DNA from: Mesorhizobium koreense
Lineage (GTDB): Bacteria > Pseudomonadota > Alphaproteobacteria > Rhizobiales > Rhizobiaceae
Length of the DNA: 64,000 bases
Reading direction: 5' to 3'
NCBI RefSeq assembly: GCF_031656215.1
Contig: NZ_CP134228.1
Coordinates: forward strand, 992,001-1,056,000
This document shows, one piece after another, positions 34,695-43,211 of the stretch. Position 1 is the first letter of the stretch, and every line of letters begins with the position of its first letter. The notes under the pieces were generated by a model. That model was not told the origin of the DNA, searched no databases, and saw only the letters and a program-made list of their open reading frames with translations. Position numbers and translations under genes: made by a program.

Positions 34695-35591
34695 ATGACC
34701 ATCATGGAAGAAGAGACCGCAATCGTTGCCACTCGTGACGCTGATATGGATGCGCGTAGCTATCTGGACTGGCCGGCGGTATTTGCAGGAGCCGTAGTGG
34801 CTTCGGCCATCTCGCTGGTGCTCGTCACCTTCGGCTCCGCGATCGGGCTGTCGCTGACGTCTCCGTTTGACAATACCGGGATGTCAGCGGTGGGGCTCGC
34901 TATTGCGTTAGGGCTATGGCTCGTCTGGGTGCAGGTTTCGAGCTTTATGGCTGGCGGCTACGTCACCGGGCGGATGCGCCGCCGGGCTTACGATGCGACC
35001 GAGCACGAATCCGACGTGCGCGATGGGATGCACGGCCTCGTTATGTGGGGCACCGGCGTCCTGGTCGGTGCATTGTTCCTCGCGCTTAGCGCAGGTGGCG
35101 CGGCGACGACCGCTGCCACAGCCGCCGGCGGCGCCGCGCAGTCGGCCATCGAAAAGATGGCGAGCGCCGCCGAGGGAACGAATCCTTTCTCCCAGGCGGT
35201 CGACACCGCATTCCGGGCCAGCCGGCCGGAAGCAGGCAGTTCCGTCGACGCGCGCAACGAGGCGATGGCAATCGTCGCTCGCGGCATCGCGAACGGCGAT
35301 ATCCCCGAAGCGGACCGGACATATCTGGCCCAGGTCATTGGGGCACGAACCAACGTTGCCGAAGATGAAGCGAAGACGCGGGTCGACACGATGATCACCA
35401 ACGCCCGGCAAGCCGCAGAAGAAGCCAAGCGGAAAGCCCAACGGGCGAAGCACTTCGCTGTTATCGCCGCCTTCCTCGCCGCCGCTTCGCTGGCAATCAG
35501 CGCCGCCGCAGCATTCTGGGCGGCCGGCATGGGTGGCAGGCACCGCGACGAAGGAACGGTCATTCCGAGGTGGTTCGATCGTATGTCGTAA
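34695..35591 (+). CDS. Stress-island membrane protein, paralogue 2 (often labelled PhnA-like)
   Basis: 298 residues from ATG 34695 (GAGGG upstream; ATG 34704 is possible). Hydrophobic helices at about 26-50, 63-85, 110-135 and 255-280 flank a hydrophilic helical region. Matches paralogue 1 (25109-26014) at AGAVV, IGLSLTSPF, GGYVTGRMRRR, DVRDGMHGLVMW, GDIPEADRTYLAQVIGART and the final GGRHRDE. The role is unknown. Followed after 40 bases by the micro-protein at 35632. Confidence 0.75.
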   Translation: MTIMEEETAIVATRDADMDARSYLDWPAVFAGAVVASAISLVLVTFGSAIGLSLTSPFDNTGMSAVGLAIALGLWLVWVQVSSFMAGGYVTGRMRRRAYDATEHESDVRDGMHGLVMWGTGVLVGALFLALSAGGAATTAATAAGGAAQSAIEKMASAAEGTNPFSQAVDTAFRASRPEAGSSVDARNEAMAIVARGIANGDIPEADRTYLAQVIGARTNVAEDEAKTRVDTMITNARQAAEEAKRKAQRAKHFAVIAAFLAAASLAISAAAAFWAAGMGGRHRDEGTVIPRWFDRMS

Positions 35592-35631
35592 GCGGATTAC
35601 GGAAATTCAGCCGGAGCAAAGGGAACACGAG

Positions 35632-35703
35632 ATGCGTTCGATCCTCCTGTGGCTGCTCGGCGTTCCTATCCCGATCATCATCCTGATAGCGCTGTTGCGC
35701 TGA
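35632..35703 (+). CDS. Micro-protein (23 aa), LLWLLGVPIPII family
   Basis: ATG 35632 encodes MRSILLWLLGVPIPIIILIA plus LLR, nearly identical to the micro-protein at 26027-26104. AAGGGAACACGAG lies upstream. It follows the large membrane protein here, whereas it precedes it in the first module, so gene order changed while the pairing persisted. Confidence 0.75.
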   Translation: MRSILLWLLGVPIPIIILIALLR

Positions 35704-35833
35704 GGCAGACAAGAAGTTCGTCAAGCGTCAACGATCTCGAAGGCGATTTGTGCCGAAGGGTTATGTTGCGGTCTGTTAATTCTGGGGCGGTGCCGCGCTG
35801 ACCACCGCGGAGGAAGAGATCGTTCTGCTCAGG

Positions 35834-36001
35834 TTATGTTCGAAGAAGCCGACATGACCCATCGTTGGCGTCTGACCGATAACCATCTTCCCGCGCTACT
35901 TTCTGGCCGTCGAGGTACCAAGAGGCGGCCCCGTCGGCCAAGTGGACGGCCGGGCCATCCTCGCGGCGACCCTTGTTGTCGTGGTACCACTCCTTGGTTC
36001 C
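35834..36001 (-). pseudogene. Fragment with DGPA-type (MORN-like) repeat
   Basis: One minus-strand frame reads GTKEWYHDNKGRREDGPAVH then LADGAASWYLDGQKVARED and stops at 35834. The pattern W(Y)..G..REDGPA....DG...WY.DG..V is that of REDGPA/MORN-like repeat proteins. No start codon is seen and the frame is not convincing above 36001, so this is a relic or a very small gene. Confidence 0.4.
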
Positions 36002-36399
36002 ACCCGCCCGCCGCGATGCTCGCGAGGCGAAGTCCCACTTCCGAACGGATAACGGATCCAGCGTAGTTTTGTCTATCGTGGCCTCGCTCGCACGAACATC
36101 GCGTTGAGATACATTTTCGATGGCGGTTGCTCGAGCTGGTTTCTCTCGCTGCCGTCTGATGTTCCGGGTTTTCCGGGGCTCGGTTCAGGTCCTCGATGAT
36201 TTCGCAGTGGCTGCAGCGCAGGCTTCGGCCTGGCGGGAGACCACTTGCATGCCGCTCTAGGTGATTGAACGGCAAGCTCCGACGATGAAAGCTCCGCTCG
36301 GAACGGGAAAACCGGAATCCCACAGAGGCGCCAGCCCAGCGCCAATTCGGTTAGCTGGGCCGAGCTCTGCGTTTAAGTCGTTCGGCGCTACCATCGGGC
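36002..36399. other. About 400 bases without a supported gene
   Basis: Frames on both strands are unconvincing. It lies between two relics (DGPA-repeat fragment and decayed iron-permease-like gene) and probably represents decayed sequence. Confidence 0.35.
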
Positions 36400-36704
36400 C
36401 GCTTAATAGCGGCGACTTAGCGCTTGTCCGGAACTCGCCAACCTCCTTCTCGGTCAGATGTTCAATCCCGATGAAGCTGTTTTCGCCGCCACTCGTTCCG
36501 ATGCTGATCATATGCCGCCAGATTCCAGAGAAGCGAAAAAGCGGTCCGCCCGACGCAAACGACGACGACCAGGCAGCAGGAGAGGAAGCTCAAGGACATT
36601 CCCACGGCCTGAGCGATGGGCGTCATTGGCAAGATTTTCGACCCGCCACTGCAGCCACCACCTCTTGGTCTGAAATTCTTTACTTGCCTGCTCCCCTGAC
36701 CCAT
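36400..36704 (-). pseudogene. Decayed third low-affinity iron permease-like gene
   Basis: One minus-strand frame gives a single membrane-helix-like stretch (MSLSFLSCCLVVVVCVGRTA); a different frame gives NSFIGIEHLTEKEVGEFRTS, the family's C-terminal signature (compare FVGIEHLSVEEVEAFR at 31757-32206). The second helix and the QNTQNRD loop are lost and frames are broken. Limits are approximate. Confidence 0.6.
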
Positions 36705-36763
36705 GCGTTAATGCTTTCGTGCAATTGGGGTAGGCGGCGTCTAGCTCACATCGGAGGCGAGCA

Positions 36764-36985
36764 ATGCCATTTCGAACGATGGCGGAAGGCGGCATACTGG
36801 CATCCGACGATCTGGATTTCCTGCAAGAAGTTTACGAGGCGGCTGTCGAAGGCTCCGCGATCGTCGACGACACGACCATGCATGAGATCATCAGCACGCT
36901 CATCGCGAACTACAGGGCTGGCGAGGAAGATCGCGAAGAACTGATCGCCATCGCTTCCAAGGCGTTGCGACGCGCCGTCGGGTGA
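36764..36985 (+). CDS. Small hypothetical protein
   Basis: 73 residues (MPFRTMAEGGILASDDLDFL...) with GGAGGCGAGCA before the ATG. Acidic, helical: QEVYEAAVEGSAIVDDTTMH, IISTLIANYRAGEEDREELI. No stress-type promoter of full consensus was found. The family resembles small soluble rhizobial proteins of unknown function. Confidence 0.6.
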   Translation: MPFRTMAEGGILASDDLDFLQEVYEAAVEGSAIVDDTTMHEIISTLIANYRAGEEDREELIAIASKALRRAVG

Positions 36986-37335
36986 TCCCGGTTCAGGTGA
37001 ACCTCGCTGCTTTCCGCGCTCCATGGTGACGCTCGACAATCCTTTATTGGCCTGTCCCTCCCCGCTGAGAGGATAGGATAGCTTTGGTATTTCGGTCTAC
37101 CCCCGGCAACGCTGAGGACGCAGAGGCCCATCCGTAGCACGGCTCACCTGCCGACGCGTTTCGCGTGAGCGAACAAAAAGGGGACGAACACCGGCGCGGC
37201 GTATGCGTTTCCGCTTTGTTAAGACGACGAAAAACTCCGCATAATCGGGAACACAGGGCGCGCCGCTCTGGCCGAAACTGATCGGAGCGACATTCACAGA
37301 AGGCAAGCGAGCGGGACCAGATAAGCCCAATGCGT
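36986..37335. other. 350-base stretch without a supported gene
   Basis: Only shadow frames. No repeat or terminator was recognised. Confidence 0.35.
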
Positions 37336-37602
37336 CTATATGGTTGAAGGGTTTGCCACCGGCAGTCCTTCGATCATTGCGACAACGAAGTCGTATGTCG
37401 CTGTGTCCTCAAGCAGCGCCATGTCGATGCGCCCATGTTTTACCGAGTCTAAGAGTTCGGTCTTGAATTTCGAAGCCGCCTCCGAACCTTCGGCCTCGGC
37501 TATGTGTTCAAGAGCGTGACCTAAGCAAAGAGACTGCGCATTCAGGACGATGTTGATCAGTTCCAGCCTGATACCGCTTGGAATCTCAGGTCTTTCTAGC
37601 AT
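37336..37602 (-). CDS. Hypothetical helical protein, intact member of a duplicated pair
   Basis: 88 residues from ATG 37600-37602 with GAGGAAACAAG upstream. Helical: LELINIVLNAQSLCLGHALE, HIAEAEGSEAASKFKTELLD, SVKHGRIDMALLEDTATYDF. The frameshifted gene at 29401-29654 is its paralogue. A stress-type promoter lies 37 bases upstream of the ATG. Function unknown. Confidence 0.65.
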   Translation of the reverse strand: MLERPEIPSGIRLELINIVLNAQSLCLGHALEHIAEAEGSEAASKFKTELLDSVKHGRIDMALLEDTATYDFVVAMIEGLPVANPSTI

Positions 37603-37638
37603 CTTGTTTCCTCGCGGTTTCGACGGGCCATGGAAGTT

Positions 37639-37663
37639 AATCCGCCGCCAGATCGTTGGTTCC
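37639..37663 (-). promoter_or_regulatory. EcfG-type promoter
   Basis: Minus-strand GGAAC (37659-37663), 16 bases, GATT (37639-37642), upstream of the 88-residue protein gene. Confidence 0.45.
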
Positions 37664-38143
37664 ACTAAGATGGGCCACAGTTCCGGATGCGCAGCACGAT
37701 CGCGAACGCTCCAGATCGGCTTTGAAATTTTCTCGGATTGGAAAAGGGGGCTTATTCGACGATTGCCCCATGTCCCGCCGACCCGAGTTTTGCCTCACGC
37801 GTCGCCGAAGGCTGGCAGGAAGAATCTTGTCGGCGTGACGATTACCGCGCAGACGATTGAGCACTGGACGTCGGGGAACTATCGGGTTCCGAGCAAGTTT
37901 ACTGAGTGCTGTCGATCAATGTGGAAATGCGGCTTGAGATCACCGCGAATTTCTTGCCGGATGACTCAGGAATGAGTGGAAAACGAACTTGATGTCCCAA
38001 AATCGACGATCTTGGGTACGCACCGGGTACAGCCCGGCTGACCTGACATCGTCTTTTTTACTAAGTTCCTCCCTGGCGGCGATGTTCACATTCGGGCAGG
38101 GGGCCTTTCAGCGGGATAGCGGCCAGCTAGCGTTTCACTCTGT
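37664..38143. other. 480-base stretch without a supported gene
   Basis: A plus-strand frame covering 37550-37975 overlaps the 88-residue gene antisense and has no support. Nothing else was recognised. Confidence 0.35.
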
Positions 38144-38565
38144 ATGACAGGCGCCCTGGGTTCGATAAGCGCGGCCTTGATCGCCATGGGCGGGGTTGTC
38201 CTTCTTACTGCTTGGCTTCCTTTGCTTTTGCGGTCGCTGCCGCTGTCGTTGCCGATCATCGCGGTAGCCATTGGATACTTCACGGTACCGGAATCTTGGT
38301 CGAAAGCGGCTTTCGCGGTTTTTGGACAGCGCCATGTCTTCGAGCACCTGATCGAGCTAGTGATCCTGGTTGCCTTGATGGGAGCCGGCCTCAGGACCAA
38401 GCGCCCGCTTTCCTGGCACGGGTGGAATGCCCCGTGGCGGCTGCTCGGTATCGCGATGCCTCTTACCATCGCCGCCATCGCTATATCCTGCAGGGTCCTT
38501 TTGGACGTTCCCTGGTCGGTCGCCTTGTTAATAGGAGCCGCCCTGGCGCCCACGGATGGCGCGTC
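38144..38565 (+). pseudogene. Truncated cation:proton antiporter
   Basis: About 139 residues from ATG 38144 with four hydrophobic helices ending in SVALLIGAALAPTDGA. ALAPTD is the conserved motif of CPA1-type Na+/H+ antiporters (normally ALAPTDPVLA, including the ion-binding Asp). Homology is lost right after it, and the remaining two thirds of the transporter is absent, although VPGSTRIAGAYLLVRM near 38.7 kb may be another relic. Not functional as it stands. Confidence 0.65.
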
Positions 38566-38783
38566 ACCACGAAACAATGAGAGCCGGCCCGGGCCGGCGC
38601 AACGTTCAGAATGCGCCATCATAAGCAGCACAACGTCACGGCTAGAGATATAATCACTGGAAGCGATATCCCGCGGTCGATTGGCGTGGTCATCGCCTAC
38701 GCCTGGCGGTTCCCGGCAGCACACGCATCGCCGGCGCCTATCTGCTGGTCCGGATGCTGACGGTCGTTGTCGCGGAATGGCCG

Positions 38784-38812
38784 GGAGGCGGCCTCTCTGC
38801 CGCCTCCTTTTC
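38784..38812 (+). terminator. Rho-independent terminator
   Basis: GGAGGCGGC-CTCTCT-GCCGCCTCC (nine pairs) followed by TTTTCT. It may be the original terminator of the ruined antiporter gene. Confidence 0.75.
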
Positions 38813-38865
38813 TAAAAGAACAAAGGTCACGCCCGCTGATTTAACAGGCAAGGGGCAGGTTTAGT

Positions 38866-39069
38866 TCACCATGCCTGGCGGTCATACCAGTCATCAATGT
38901 CCGACCGGACGCGGTCCTTTTCGATACCGTACCGTTCCTGGATCTTGCCTTCCAATTGATCCCGCCGCCCCGCGATCTCGTCGAGATCATCGTCGGTGAG
39001 TTTTCCCCATTGCTCTTTGACTTTGCCTTTCAGTTGCTTCCAATTTCCTTCAACGCGGTTCCAGTCCAT
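38866..39069 (-). CDS. CsbD family stress protein
   Basis: 67 residues (MDWNRVEGNWKQLKGKVKEQ...), the classic CsbD-like sequence with W..VEGNWKQ.KGK.KE.WG.LTDDDL. CsbD proteins are induced by general stress; their molecular role is unknown. TAGGAGAAACGACT precedes the ATG. It shares a compact divergent promoter region with the small membrane protein at 39212. Confidence 0.93.
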   Translation of the reverse strand: MDWNRVEGNWKQLKGKVKEQWGKLTDDDLDEIAGRRDQLEGKIQERYGIEKDRVRSDIDDWYDRQAW

Positions 39070-39106
39070 AGTCGTTTCTCCTACGGGCGGGGATCGCCCT
39101 GTTTAG

Positions 39107-39131
39107 GGAACGTTCCATCGACAATTTGGTT
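39107..39131 (+). promoter_or_regulatory. EcfG-type promoter, plus strand, interlocked with the csbD promoter
   Basis: GGAAC (39107-39111), 16 bases, GGTT (39128-39131), 80 bases before GTG 39212. It overlaps almost base for base with the minus-strand promoter at 39109-39133. Confidence 0.5.
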
Positions 39132-39133
39132 CG
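39109..39133 (-). promoter_or_regulatory. EcfG-type promoter of csbD, minus strand
   Basis: Minus-strand CGAAC (39129-39133; one mismatch), 16 bases, CGTT (39109-39112), 39 bases before ATG 39069. The -35 of each promoter overlaps the -10 of the other, so binding should be mutually exclusive. Confidence 0.5.
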
Positions 39134-39211
39134 CAAGAGGAACCATCTCCCTGCCCGCCCATTGCATCAGCGGAACCAGCCGAAAGCGAGCGAGCTTCCG
39201 AAGGAGAAGGC

Positions 39212-39391
39212 GTGAAAAAGAAAATCCCAGCGGTGAAGGCCCGGCAAGGCCGATGGGGCGCGCAGATTTTTATCATTCTGGTTTGTGCGCTCATCTTGGC
39301 GGGAATCGTCTGGATCGGCGTTGAGATCTATGGCGAACATCTCGCCAACGAACCGGCGGCGGTGCATCTCCAACAAAATAAATCACAATGA
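39212..39391 (+). CDS. Small membrane protein (59 aa)
   Basis: GTG 39212, with AAGGAGAAGGC just upstream, encodes MKKKIPAVKARQGRWGAQIF followed by a hydrophobic helix (IILVCALILAGIVWIGVEIY) and a short polar tail. Basic N-terminus inside, single span. Its binding site and the stress-type promoter support expression. Family unknown to me. Confidence 0.6.
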   Translation: MKKKIPAVKARQGRWGAQIFIILVCALILAGIVWIGVEIYGEHLANEPAAVHLQQNKSQ

Positions 39392-39604
39392 AGCTCGCCG
39401 GCTTTCCAAGCCTTACAAACCACATAATGACGGACCCGGTGTAGCGGCGCAGGGGGTCGGCGCACTCTTGGATCGCAGGCGATCCAGCAAACATTCCAGA
39501 CATGCGATCGATCTGACTGGGAACCTTCCGGGCCTTCCCGCCGTTAGGACGAGGTAACGATCCGTTGCATCACGTCACGATTGCATTCAGCGAGCCGGGT
39601 GGGG

Positions 39605-40261
39605 ATGCCGCAAGTCTTTCCCAGAAGCGCCAACGGCGTTTCACGCTTCGTCCTTTGGGCGGCGGGTCTTCTGCTGCTCGCGGGTGTGGTGGTGGCGGTG
39701 GCCGTCCCAAGATCGGCGTTCGACAACGGCATCGGCCAGCCGATCGCCCAGCCCGTCCCGTTCAGCCACAAGCATCACGTCGGCCAACTCGGCATTGATT
39801 GCCGCTATTGCCATAATGGCGTCGAAACCTCGTCCTCCGCCGGCCTGCCGGCAACGGAAGTCTGCATGACCTGCCATTCGCAATTGTTTACCAACGCCGC
39901 GATGCTGGCGCCGGTGCGCGACAGCCTGGCATCGGGAGAACCGCTCCACTGGAAGCGCGTGAATTCGGTGCCGGACTTCGTCTATTTCAACCACGCCATC
40001 CACGTGAACAAGGGCATTGGTTGCGAGACCTGCCACGGCGACGTCGACGACATGCCACTGACGGAACGCGCGCATTCGCTGACGATGGGCTGGTGCCTGA
40101 ACTGCCACCGTGACCCGGAACCCAACCTGCGGCCGCCCGGGGATGTGTTCAAGATGCACTGGAAGTCGCCGAAGGATATCGAGCAAATCCGGCGTTCCCT
40201 CATCAGCATTCTCGACATCCACCCCGAAAACATGACGGATTGCTATGTCTGCCATCGCTGA
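39605..40261 (+). CDS. actA: ActA, pentahaem cytochrome c of alternative complex III
   Basis: 218 residues from ATG 39605; an upstream TTG at 39581 is less likely. One N-terminal helix (about 13-35) anchors a periplasmic domain with five CxxCH haem sites at residues 66-70, 87-91, 140-144, 164-168 and 213-217. Five haems and this gene order identify ActA, the electron-exit cytochrome of alternative complex III, which oxidises quinol in place of the bc1 complex. The last 17 bases overlap actB. Confidence 0.93.
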   Translation: MPQVFPRSANGVSRFVLWAAGLLLLAGVVVAVAVPRSAFDNGIGQPIAQPVPFSHKHHVGQLGIDCRYCHNGVETSSSAGLPATEVCMTCHSQLFTNAAMLAPVRDSLASGEPLHWKRVNSVPDFVYFNHAIHVNKGIGCETCHGDVDDMPLTERAHSLTMGWCLNCHRDPEPNLRPPGDVFKMHWKSPKDIEQIRRSLISILDIHPENMTDCYVCHR

Positions 40262-43211
40262 CAGAGAGGTACATGCGCGCGCGCTTTCTGGCTCCTCCGA
40301 CCAGACGGAGAACCCGGAATTCTGGCGCAGTCTGGAGGACTTGGCCGACGGCCGGGATATCCGCTCCTTCGTCGCCACCGAATTTCCGGCGCTCGCCGAG
40401 CGCTTGCCGGCCCGCCTCGACCGGCGCACGCTTCTCAAGCTTTTCGGCGCTACCCTTTCCATGGCCGGGCTGACGGCGTGCAGCGAAGCCAAGGAGATCG
40501 TACCCTATGTGCGCCAGCCCGAGAACGTCATCCCGGGCAAGCCGCGCTACTATGCGACAACGCTGACGAGCGAAGGCTATGGCATCGGTGCCATCGTCGA
40601 AAGCCACGAGGGCAGGCCGACCAAGGTCGAAGGCAACCCGGATCATCCCGCTTCGCTCGGCGCCACCGACGCAGTCATGCAGGCCGCCGCGCTGGAGCTC
40701 TTTGATCCGGAGCGCTCGCGGACGCCGCTCCGGGACGGCGATCCGGCAAGCTACGATGATTTCCTCAAGGAAATGTCCGATCTGGGCCGCGACCTCGCGG
40801 CTTCGGCCGGAGCGAGTGCCGCGCTTCTGATCGAGGCTTCCACCTCGCCTACCTTGAAGGCTGAGCTCGATGGGCTGCGCCGGCTTTATCCGAAGCTGCG
40901 CATCTACGGCCATGACCCTCTGGCGACAACGGGGCCGGCGGCTGCTTCGCAGGCGCTTTTCGGGCGCGGCCTGTCGCCTGTCTACCGCCTTGAAAGGGCC
41001 GATGTGATCGTCAGCCTTGACGCCGATTTCCTGGGCCAAGGGCCGGGCCGGCTCGCTTACGGGAAGGCGTTTGCCGATCGCCGCAGGGTGCGTGGCGCCG
41101 ACGACGGCATGAGCCGGCTCTATGCGATCGAATCCACTCCGACCATCACCGGCGCGGCCGCCGATCACCGCAAGGCGGTGAAGCCGAGCGCCGTCGAGGC
41201 GGTTGCGGCGGCGCTTCATACGGCGATTTCCGGCGGCACGCGGGAACGGGCGCCGATCGAAGCGAACTGGCTGGCCACCATGGCGGACGACCTCAAGAAA
41301 GCCGGCCCTCGCGCCCTGATCGTTCCTGGACCGCAGCAGGCCCCCTTCGTGAACGCGGCAGCATTTTCCATGAACCGGAAGCTTGGCAGCCTCGGCGTTA
41401 CAGTCGAGTTCATCGAAGATCCCGACCAAATACGTCTTGACGGCACTCTTGCGGAGTTCTTTGCGGACATCAGCCGGGGAACGATCGACATCGCCTTCGT
41501 ACTCGGCAGCAATCCGGTTGGGACCGCGCCCGGCGACCTCAAGGCCCGTGAAATCCTGCCGAAGCTGAAGCGCCTCGTGCACTGGGGCCTCTACCGCGAC
41601 GAGACGGCGAAGTTCGCCCACTGGCATGTGCCTGCCGCCCACGATCTCGAAAGCTGGAGCGATATCCGCGCCTTTGATGGAGCGGCCTCGATCATCCAGC
41701 CGCTTATTCTCCCGTTGTTCCAAGGACGGACAGTCCACGAAATCCTGGCGGCGCTTGCCGGCGAGTTCGACAAGGATGCGCTTGCGCTGGTCCGCCGGAC
41801 ATGGACCGGGAGCCTTGATGATGCGGCATGGCGCAAGACGTTGCGCGACGGCGTTGTGGCGGAGAGCGCGGCTGCACCTGTCGCGGCGGACGTTCCGGAC
41901 GACCTCGGCGGCCTTAAGCCGTCCGGCCCACGCAAGGGCATCGAAATCCGCTTTATCGCCGATCCATTCCTGCGTGACGGCCGCCATGCCAATGCGCCGT
42001 GGCTGCAGGAACTGCCGCGTCCGCTCACCAAGATCGTCTGGGGCAACGCGCTGCTCGTCTCGCCGGCGATGGCGGAACGTCTCGGCATCGAGAACAATCA
42101 GGTAGTCGATCTGGCCCGGCACGGGACAGAGATCGAAGCGTCGGCTTGGATCATGCCCGGACAGCCCGATGGGAGCGTCAGCATTTCCCTTGGTCATGGG
42201 CGCAAGATCGGCTCCGTAGCTACGCTTGGGGAGGGCTACGACGCCTATCCTCTTCGGACTTCCGATGCGCCGTGGATGGCCGACGGCGCTACCGTTGCGA
42301 AACGCGACCGCAAGAAACGGGTTATCACCACGCAACACCATCAGCGGATGGAAGGGCGCGCCATCGTGCGCCACGCCACGCTGGAAGGTTTCCGCGCCGA
42401 CCCGCATTTCGTCCGCAAGGGCGTTCCGCCCACGCCGACCGAGTCGCTCTATCCGGACTGGCCCTATGACGACGAAGCCTGGGGCATGGCGATCGACCAG
42501 TCCGCTTGCATCGGCTGCATGGCCTGCGTGGCCGCCTGCCAGGCGGAGAACAATATCCCAACCGTTGGCCCCGACGAAAGCGAGTGCGGCCACGAGATGC
42601 ATTGGCTGCGGGTCGACCGCTATTATTCCGGATCGGCCGACGATCCGGATCTTTTCTTCCAGCCAGTCCCCTGCATGCATTGCGAAAAGGCGCCCTGCGA
42701 GATCGTCTGCCCCGTCAACGCCACCGTGCATACGCATGACGGGCTGAACGCGCAGGTCTACAACCGCTGCATCGGCACGCGCTACTGCTCGCAGAACTGC
42801 CCGTACAAGGTGCGTCACTTCAACTTCTTCGCCTATAACGAGTTCGACAAGGAAACGGCCGGGCCGGAACAGGCCGTGCGCAATCCCGACGTCAGCGTGC
42901 GCTCGCGCGGCGTCATGGAAAAATGCACCTATTGCGTCCAGCGCATCTCCGAAAAGCGCATCCATGCGCAGATCGAAAACCGCGCCATCGAGGACGGCGA
43001 GGTGGTCACGGCATGCCAGCAGGTCTGTCCGACCAAAGCGATCGTGTTCGGCGACATCAAGCGCAAGGATGGAAAGGTCGCGCGCGAGAAGAGCGCGCCG
43101 CAGAACTACGCGTTGCTGGAAGAACTGAATACGCGGCCGCGCACCACTTATCTCGGCAAGATCACCAATCCGAACGCCGCACTCGCCAAAGGGAAGCGCG
43201 GCGATGGCTGA
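40245..43211 (+). CDS. actB: ActB, iron-sulfur/molybdopterin-like subunit of alternative complex III
   Basis: 988 residues from ATG 40245. A twin-arginine-type signal ([20 protein letters not shown]) lies near residue 60. The first two thirds resemble molybdopterin oxidoreductases, a domain that in ActB holds no cofactor. The C-terminal ferredoxin part has four cysteine clusters: C755-C758-C761-C765, a second starting at C810 ([14 protein letters not shown]), [12 protein letters not shown] and CTYCVQRI...CQQVCP. In the family these carry one 3Fe-4S and three 4Fe-4S centres. Overlaps actA and actC; the fused form is typical. Confidence 0.94.
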   Translation: MSAIADREVHARALSGSSDQTENPEFWRSLEDLADGRDIRSFVATEFPALAERLPARLDRRTLLKLFGATLSMAGLTACSEAKEIVPYVRQPENVIPGKPRYYATTLTSEGYGIGAIVESHEGRPTKVEGNPDHPASLGATDAVMQAAALELFDPERSRTPLRDGDPASYDDFLKEMSDLGRDLAASAGASAALLIEASTSPTLKAELDGLRRLYPKLRIYGHDPLATTGPAAASQALFGRGLSPVYRLERADVIVSLDADFLGQGPGRLAYGKAFADRRRVRGADDGMSRLYAIESTPTITGAAADHRKAVKPSAVEAVAAALHTAISGGTRERAPIEANWLATMADDLKKAGPRALIVPGPQQAPFVNAAAFSMNRKLGSLGVTVEFIEDPDQIRLDGTLAEFFADISRGTIDIAFVLGSNPVGTAPGDLKAREILPKLKRLVHWGLYRDETAKFAHWHVPAAHDLESWSDIRAFDGAASIIQPLILPLFQGRTVHEILAALAGEFDKDALALVRRTWTGSLDDAAWRKTLRDGVVAESAAAPVAADVPDDLGGLKPSGPRKGIEIRFIADPFLRDGRHANAPWLQELPRPLTKIVWGNALLVSPAMAERLGIENNQVVDLARHGTEIEASAWIMPGQPDGSVSISLGHGRKIGSVATLGEGYDAYPLRTSDAPWMADGATVAKRDRKKRVITTQHHQRMEGRAIVRHATLEGFRADPHFVRKGVPPTPTESLYPDWPYDDEAWGMAIDQSACIGCMACVAACQAENNIPTVGPDESECGHEMHWLRVDRYYSGSADDPDLFFQPVPCMHCEKAPCEIVCPVNATVHTHDGLNAQVYNRCIGTRYCSQNCPYKVRHFNFFAYNEFDKETAGPEQAVRNPDVSVRSRGVMEKCTYCVQRISEKRIHAQIENRAIEDGEVVTACQQVCPTKAIVFGDIKRKDGKVAREKSAPQNYALLEELNTRPRTTYLGKITNPNAALAKGKRGDG

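Noticed and set aside
37550-37975. 141-codon plus-strand frame
   Set aside because: It overlaps the 88-residue gene antisense, has no binding site, and its composition is irregular.
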